Of a stretch of DNA of 27,266 nt, positions 23,200-27,266 are shown in pieces. Origin of the DNA: an uncultured Gammaproteobacteria bacterium (GTDB taxonomy: Bacteria; Pseudomonadota; Gammaproteobacteria; Chromatiales; Chromatiaceae); NCBI GenBank assembly GCA_937926265.1, contig CALAZS010000212.1:1-27266 (forward strand), written 5' to 3'. How positions within the stretch are numbered: position 1 is the stretch's first letter; each line of letters starts with the position of its first letter. The position numbers were made by a program, and so were the translations under genes. Under the pieces are notes generated by a model, which saw nothing but the letters and a program-made list of their open reading frames with translations, had not been told where the DNA came from and did not search any database.

Positions 23200-24543
23200 C
23201 TAGTGCGACTTGTTGATAACGTTTGCTTCAAATGCCTGCCTGCCATCTGAAACATTCAACTCAATGGCACGCTCGAGCGGAAACTCCAGTGTGAACGTTG
23301 TACCTTCGCCGACTTTACTGAAGATTTTAACCTCTCCATCGTGTCTCTGCACCACATGCCTGGTGATTGCCAGTCCGAGACCGGTTCCACCGCGCTCGCG
23401 TGAGCGTGCCTGATCAATTCGATAAAACCTTTCAGTCAGGTGGGCAAGATGTTTTTCATCAATACCCGGGCCATTGTCCCGGACAGAAAACACCAGGTGA
23501 TTGGTTTTGCGTTGCCAACTTATAACAATATGGGTGTGTTCAGGAGTATGCAGTACGGCATTGAAAAGAAGGTTGCCAAAAGCACTGGTTATTTCCTTTT
23601 CACTGCCTCGCATACCCAGCCTGCGATCACTTTGCAGGCTGATTCTATGTTCGAGTTTATCGCTGAGTCTTTGCGCGTCTGATCTCAAACCACCCAGTAA
23701 CCTGGGAATATCAATATTCTCTTCAATCAAGGCAGTATCATCACGCAGCTCGATTTTAGACAACATTAACAGGTCTGAAACCAGCTGATGCATGCGTTCT
23801 GTTTGACGAATCGATGCCTTGATGCCTTCTTTAATGTGAACGGGTAGTTCATCGCTTTCGAGCATTTCCAGGTAACCTGAAATCACAGTCAGTGGTGTTC
23901 TTAATTCATGCGATACGTTGGCCAGAAATTCACGCCGTATCGATTCAACCTTTTTAAGTTCGGAAATATCGTGTGCAGAAAAAAGATACTGACCGTTTTC
24001 AAAACGGGTCATTTTTACTTCCAGTTCAAGACTGTTATTGACCGGTGAAATCATTTCAACCGGTAAATCAAACTCTGCATTCTCAATGAATTGCAGAAAT
24101 TGCCTGTTGTGTATGACTTCGTTTAACCGGACACCATTATGTTTACGATTTACACCAAGCAGATTTTCTGCTGCCGGGTTAACCCATTCGATTCGCATTT
24201 TTGCATCCATCACCACAATCGCATCCGGCAACATTTCGAGTGTCTGGTTAAAACGGGTTAATAACTTTGAAATACGGCGTTTTCGTTTTTTTCCGGTTTT
24301 CTGGTAGCGGGTAATGTTGTCACTGGCATATTGCCAGATACCCACCAGGTATTGCGAGGCTTCCTTGTCAAAACCCAGCATCCAGCGTTCAAGGTAATAA
24401 ATCTGTCTCAGGTGCCAGGCAATATACCCTGATAAAAATACAAGACCCGGCAGAAGCCAATAATCTGCCAGAAAGCCAATCATTACCGTCAGTATGAACA
24501 GTGCTAAGAGAACCAGGATTTCTGATTTTAAATGATCGTACAA
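23200..24543 (-). CDS. phoR: PhoR, phosphate-regulon sensor histidine kinase, 447 aa
   Basis: Two close N-terminal membrane helices (about 8-48) are followed by a linker, a PAS domain (about 100-195), the dimerisation domain with the phosphorylated histidine in NVSHELRTPLTVISGY (H212), and the ATPase domain with N box NLLFNAVLHTP, RDNGPGIDE and GGTGLGLAI. There is no large periplasmic sensor, as usual for PhoR, which reads phosphate status through the Pst transporter and PhoU. The start codon is TTG (24543-24541) with a GGCGGA-like site. It follows phoB but is separated from it by 209 nt containing a 130-nt hairpin. Confidence 0.93.
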   Translation of the reverse strand: MYDHLKSEILVLLALFILTVMIGFLADYWLLPGLVFLSGYIAWHLRQIYYLERWMLGFDKEASQYLVGIWQYASDNITRYQKTGKKRKRRISKLLTRFNQTLEMLPDAIVVMDAKMRIEWVNPAAENLLGVNRKHNGVRLNEVIHNRQFLQFIENAEFDLPVEMISPVNNSLELEVKMTRFENGQYLFSAHDISELKKVESIRREFLANVSHELRTPLTVISGYLEMLESDELPVHIKEGIKASIRQTERMHQLVSDLLMLSKIELRDDTALIEENIDIPRLLGGLRSDAQRLSDKLEHRISLQSDRRLGMRGSEKEITSAFGNLLFNAVLHTPEHTHIVISWQRKTNHLVFSVRDNGPGIDEKHLAHLTERFYRIDQARSRERGGTGLGLAITRHVVQRHDGEVKIFSKVGEGTTFTLEFPLERAIELNVSDGRQAFEANVINKSH

Positions 24544-24623
24544 AGTGTATCCGCCGGTCGTTTATTAGACGGTAATGATAAAACGATAAAGTGAAAATGT
24601 AATGGGAAGTATTGTTACGAAAC

Positions 24624-24753
24624 GTGAAATTCACTTAGGTGGATACAGTACAAGGCAAAATTATTCTCAAAACGAGGAGTTTACTCAACCCGTAAATGAG
24701 CATTTTTGAGAATAATTTTAACGAAGTAATGTGCCGCCTAAGTAGAATTTCAC
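24624..24753. repeat. Very long hairpin between phoB and phoR
   Basis: Arm 24624-24672 (GTGAAATTCACTTAGG...TTATTCTCAAAA) pairs with 24704-24753 (TTTTGAGAATAATTTT...CCTAAGTAGAATTTCAC). Roughly 40 of 50 positions pair, with a mismatched middle section. The tip holds GTTTAC and GTAAAT facing each other. The arm ends within the phoB stop codon. The tip differs from copies A-D, so this is another class. The remaining gap (24544-24623) is AT-rich leader before the phoR TTG, without a convincing promoter. Confidence 0.7.
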
Positions 24754-25433
24754 TAGTGGTCGAGGCGGTAACCAGCGCCACGCACTGTCTGCAACATCTG
24801 CTCACAGCCATGCGGCTCAAGCACCTTCCGCAAACGACGAATGTAAACATCGACCGTACGTTCTTCAACGTCCAACATGCCGGACCAGACATTGTTAAGA
24901 AGTGATGTACGACTGTAAACACGACCGGAATGAGACGCGAGAAAAACCAGTAACCGATATTCAATCGGGCCAAGATGCAGCGATTCGCCCTTGCAGTTGA
25001 CCTTGTGGGCATTAATATCGATTGTCAGGCCACCAATGATAATCTGATCATGGACATCGGTACCAATGACACGACGGTTGACTGCACGGATGCGGGCGAT
25101 CAGTTCCTTGGGTGAAAATGGCTTGGTGACATAATCATCTGCGCCTGCTTCAAGACCAAGGATTTTATCTTCCTCTTCAGCCTTGGCAGTCAGCATGATG
25201 ACCGGAATTTTTGAAACTTCCTTTTTCTTTTTGAATTCGCGCAGCAATTTTATGCCGCTCGTTTCAGGCAGCATCCAGTCTAGCAGAATCAAATCAGGCA
25301 GGCATGAAGAAAGCACGCGGCGGGCATCTTCTGCATTAGCGGCTTCAACCATATCAATGCCTTCTCGAGACAAGGCAAACCGGATCATGTCCCTGATCGG
25401 CTGCTCATCTTCGACCAGCAAAACAGTGATCAT
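24753..25433 (-). CDS. phoB: PhoB, phosphate-regulon response regulator, 226 aa
   Basis: The receiver domain has VEDEQPIR, the phosphorylated aspartate in LILLDWMLPETSG (D52), MLTAKAEEEDKI and YVTKPFSPKEL. The C-terminal winged-helix OmpR/PhoB domain (about 130-226) has the recognition region EERTVDVYIRRLRKVL and ends RGAGYRLDH. Phosphorylated PhoB activates the phosphate-starvation genes through pho boxes. Its ATG overlaps the phoU stop by one nucleotide (TGATG). The gene ends at the base of the long hairpin 24624-24753. Confidence 0.95.
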   Translation of the reverse strand: MITVLLVEDEQPIRDMIRFALSREGIDMVEAANAEDARRVLSSCLPDLILLDWMLPETSGIKLLREFKKKKEVSKIPVIMLTAKAEEEDKILGLEAGADDYVTKPFSPKELIARIRAVNRRVIGTDVHDQIIIGGLTIDINAHKVNCKGESLHLGPIEYRLLVFLASHSGRVYSRTSLLNNVWSGMLDVEERTVDVYIRRLRKVLEPHGCEQMLQTVRGAGYRLDH

Positions 25434-26131
25434 CAGTCTTCGTCTTCGTCCTGGATTTCTGGATGCCTGACGTCTTCACCTTCAATCAGGAAGATCGTGT
25501 GCTCACAGATATTATGGATATGATCACAAATACGTTTCAATGAATTGGCCTGCAATGCCGCGCTGAAACTTTCCTCTATCGATTCATGGTTCTGCTTAAT
25601 GCATTCGATCAACTGGTCGGCATCCTGGTAATAGGTGCCTTCATGAGCAACATGACGGTTCATCATATCCCTTGCCGTTTCGACATCGTCATTGTGCAGC
25701 GCAAGCAGTGCACGCTCCAGCAGGTTAATACCTGATGCCAGCAATGAGGCTGTACTTACCGTGACTCCACCATCAGTACAAGGCGAATGCTGGTGAGATT
25801 CCTTTAGTGTTCTGGCAATGGTAACGACTTCATCGCCAATACGTTCCAGTTCAGTAACAACACGTGAAGACGCGATTATCATTCTCAGGTCACGACCAAC
25901 CGGCTGTTGACGAGCCAGCAGTTTTAGCACAGTTTTACTGGCTTTTACTTCCATGCCGTTGATGGTGATATCGCTCTCGATAACTTCATCAAATTTTGAA
26001 TCGCCGGGAAGATCTTCGATACCTTTTAACAGCATGCCCATGTGCAGTGCAACATGCTCTCCCATGTGTTCGACCTGTTCTTTGAGTTTATCCAGCTCTT
26101 TGTCATAGCGCTTTAATGTATGAGAAGACAT
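25433..26131 (-). CDS. phoU: PhoU, phosphate signalling adaptor, 232 aa
   Basis: Two PhoU three-helix domains are seen with the metal-binding marks ELERIGDEVVTIART and SLKRICDHIHNICEHTIFLIEGEDVRH. The length is standard. PhoU links the Pst transporter to PhoR and suppresses the response when phosphate is plentiful. It is 55 nt downstream of pstB and overlaps phoB by one nucleotide. The C-terminus is acidic (EIQDEDED). The gene order pstB-phoU-phoB-phoR joins transporter and two-component genes in one block. Confidence 0.95.
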   Translation of the reverse strand: MSSHTLKRYDKELDKLKEQVEHMGEHVALHMGMLLKGIEDLPGDSKFDEVIESDITINGMEVKASKTVLKLLARQQPVGRDLRMIIASSRVVTELERIGDEVVTIARTLKESHQHSPCTDGGVTVSTASLLASGINLLERALLALHNDDVETARDMMNRHVAHEGTYYQDADQLIECIKQNHESIEESFSAALQANSLKRICDHIHNICEHTIFLIEGEDVRHPEIQDEDED

Positions 26132-26186
26132 TATTGGTTCCTAATTTTTATAAGAAGCTATTTTTTGAATTTATTATCCGGAGTTA

Positions 26187-27065
26187 TTAACCAAATCTGC
26201 CGGTGATGTAATCTTCAGTCAGTTTGTGTTCCGGGTTGGTGAAGACTTTGTCGGTCTGACCCACTTCAATCAGTTTCCCCAGGTGGAAATAAGCGGTACG
26301 CTGAGAAACACGTGCAGCCTGTTGCATGGAGTGCGTCACGATGGCAATGGTGTAATCTTCTCGAAGTTCGTCGATAAGCTCTTCGATTTTTGCCGTGGCA
26401 ATCGGGTCGAGAGCAGAACATGGTTCATCCATCAGGATAACTTCCGGGCTGACTGCAATCGCACGGGCAATACAAAGACGCTGTTGCTGGCCGCCGGAAA
26501 GTCCGGTACCCGGTGCGTCAAGACGATCTTTGACTTCTTCCCACAAGCCGGCTCGTTTCAAAGATGACTCTACAATTTCGTCGGTATCGGTTTTGTTATC
26601 AACCATGCCATGAATACGTGGGCCATAAGCAATATTGTCATAAATTGACTTGGGGAAAGGGTTTGGTTTTTGGAAAACCATGCCAACACGTGCACGCAGC
26701 GGCACAACATCCAGTTTGGGGTCATAGATGTTCTGACCATCCAGTTTCAAGTCACCTTCGACACGGCAGATATCGATCGTATCGTTCATACGGTTTAAAC
26801 AACGCAGGAAGGTTGATTTACCGCAACCGGATGGGCCAATCATTGACAGAACTTCGTTTTTACCAACATCCAGGGAGCAGTTGTCAATGGCCATTTTTTC
26901 GCCGTAGTAAACAAAAACGTTACGACAGGTCATTCTGGATTTGCTGGGTGACAGTAACGGCGTACCAACTGTCTCAGTATCCTCTGATTCCAGCTCATGA
27001 ATTTCGTCTTCGATACTTTTTGCCTCTTCATTCATTTCGTAATCATCCATCGTATCTGTAGTCAT
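26187..27065 (-). CDS. pstB: PstB, phosphate ABC transporter ATPase, 292 aa
   Basis: The ATPase has Walker A GPSGCGKST, a Q-loop in VFQKPNPFPKSIYDN, signature LSGGQQQR, and Walker B VILMDEPCSALDP, the last two typical of PstB. It powers high-affinity phosphate import with PstA, PstC and PstS. An acidic N-terminal extension of about 45 residues (MTTDTMDDYEMNEE onward) precedes the usual start of the domain (MTCRNVFVYYGEK). The ATG at 27065 has a GGAG site about 9 nt upstream and is preferred, although an internal start cannot be excluded. A small hairpin lies just before the ribosome site. Confidence 0.95.
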   Translation of the reverse strand: MTTDTMDDYEMNEEAKSIEDEIHELESEDTETVGTPLLSPSKSRMTCRNVFVYYGEKMAIDNCSLDVGKNEVLSMIGPSGCGKSTFLRCLNRMNDTIDICRVEGDLKLDGQNIYDPKLDVVPLRARVGMVFQKPNPFPKSIYDNIAYGPRIHGMVDNKTDTDEIVESSLKRAGLWEEVKDRLDAPGTGLSGGQQQRLCIARAIAVSPEVILMDEPCSALDPIATAKIEELIDELREDYTIAIVTHSMQQAARVSQRTAYFHLGKLIEVGQTDKVFTNPEHKLTEDYITGRFG

Positions 27066-27078
27066 TTTGTTTACTCCA

Positions 27079-27093
27079 ACCTGCTTTGCAGGT
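27079..27093 (-). other. Small intercistronic hairpin between pstA and pstB
   Basis: ACCTGC (27079-27084) and GCAGGT (27088-27093) form a perfect 6-bp stem with a 3-nt loop. On the transcript it sits immediately before the GGAG ribosome site of pstB and after a U-rich stretch that follows the pstA stop. It may mark an RNA processing site or adjust pstB translation. Confidence 0.4.
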
Positions 27094-27116
27094 AGAAAAA
27101 ATTTATTCTGGCTCTA

Positions 27117-27266
27117 TTACCAGCGTTTCTCGAATTTCTTCCTTAGCCAAACCGCCATCAGGTTCATAATCACAAGGAATGCCAGTAACACCATAATCGC
27201 CGCGGCTGTGCGCTCACGGAATGCCGCTTCCGGTACGTCCGCCCAAAGATAAATCTGAACCGGCAG
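27117..27266 (-). CDS. pstA: PstA C-terminus, phosphate ABC transporter permease (cut by window edge)
   Basis: The last 49 codons are present, ending in TAA at 27119-27117. LPVQIYLWADVPEAAFRERT and AAAIMVLLAFLVIMNLMAVW followed by the basic end LRKKFEKRW are the closing part of PstA, with the last membrane helix. PstA and PstC form the inner-membrane channel of the Pst phosphate transporter. It is followed by pstB after 51 nt. Confidence 0.9.
   Translation of the reverse strand: MPVQIYLWADVPEAAFRERTAAAIMVLLAFLVIMNLMAVWLRKKFEKRW

Overview
The window reads as chromosome of a gammaproteobacterium with moderate GC. The support is a clear YrdA-type gamma carbonic anhydrase, PrlC-type oligopeptidase A, UbiD, a pst-phoU-phoB-phoR block and an aspartate-rich (Pseudomonas-like) HemB. 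No rRNA, tRNA, CRISPR array, prophage or insertion sequence was seen. Almost everything lies on the minus strand; only three genes (15679-19565) are on plus.

Layout, in minus-strand transcription order from the right end. (1) 27266-23200: a phosphate-response block, pstA (C-terminus only), pstB, phoU, phoB, phoR, with a very long hairpin between phoB and phoR. (2) 23154-19627: hemB, aroE, mgtE, with two long hairpins side by side between hemB and aroE and a good terminator after mgtE. (3) 19565-15679, plus strand: gamma carbonic anhydrase, a membrane diguanylate cyclase, and a SulP anion transporter carrying STAS and cyclic-nucleotide-binding domains. (4) 15633-13958: LemA and a GIDE/E3-ligase-like membrane protein with an EF-hand. 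(5) 13868-8023: oligopeptidase A, an SH3 coiled-coil membrane protein, UbiD, a DUF4197 protein and a periplasmic GlcG/HbpS-type protein.

(6) 7910-825 is the most unusual part: seven genes with 1-4 nt overlaps or very short gaps. In order they encode a PhoU-like helical domain fused to an APH-type kinase, an ATP-grasp ligase, an HprK-related kinase, a SixA phosphatase-Nudix fusion, a second histidine phosphatase, a PPP-like metallophosphoesterase, and a small amphi-Trp domain protein. I read it as an expanded version of the little-studied GAK set (ATP-Grasp, Amphi-Trp, HprK-like Kinase), here with two kinase folds, one ligase and four hydrolase domains. Its substrate is unknown. Just downstream, 571-1 starts a second unit: an uncatalogued 55-aa ribbon-helix-helix protein, translationally coupled to the N-terminus of a CYTH/CHAD-like protein. 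In front of it is a promoter whose -10 and start site are covered by TCAT boxes at exact 8-bp spacing, the geometry of a ribbon-helix-helix operator.

A further layer is a family of long intergenic hairpins (8555-8654, 14940-15043, 21889-21993, 22005-22140). Each has locus-specific paired arms around a shared tip of about 50 nt. A fifth long hairpin of a different type (24624-24753) starts at the phoB stop codon. No gene-free stretch exceeds 300 bases; the largest gaps (572-824, 21872-22140, 24544-24752) hold the operator, the hairpins and AT-rich leader sequence.
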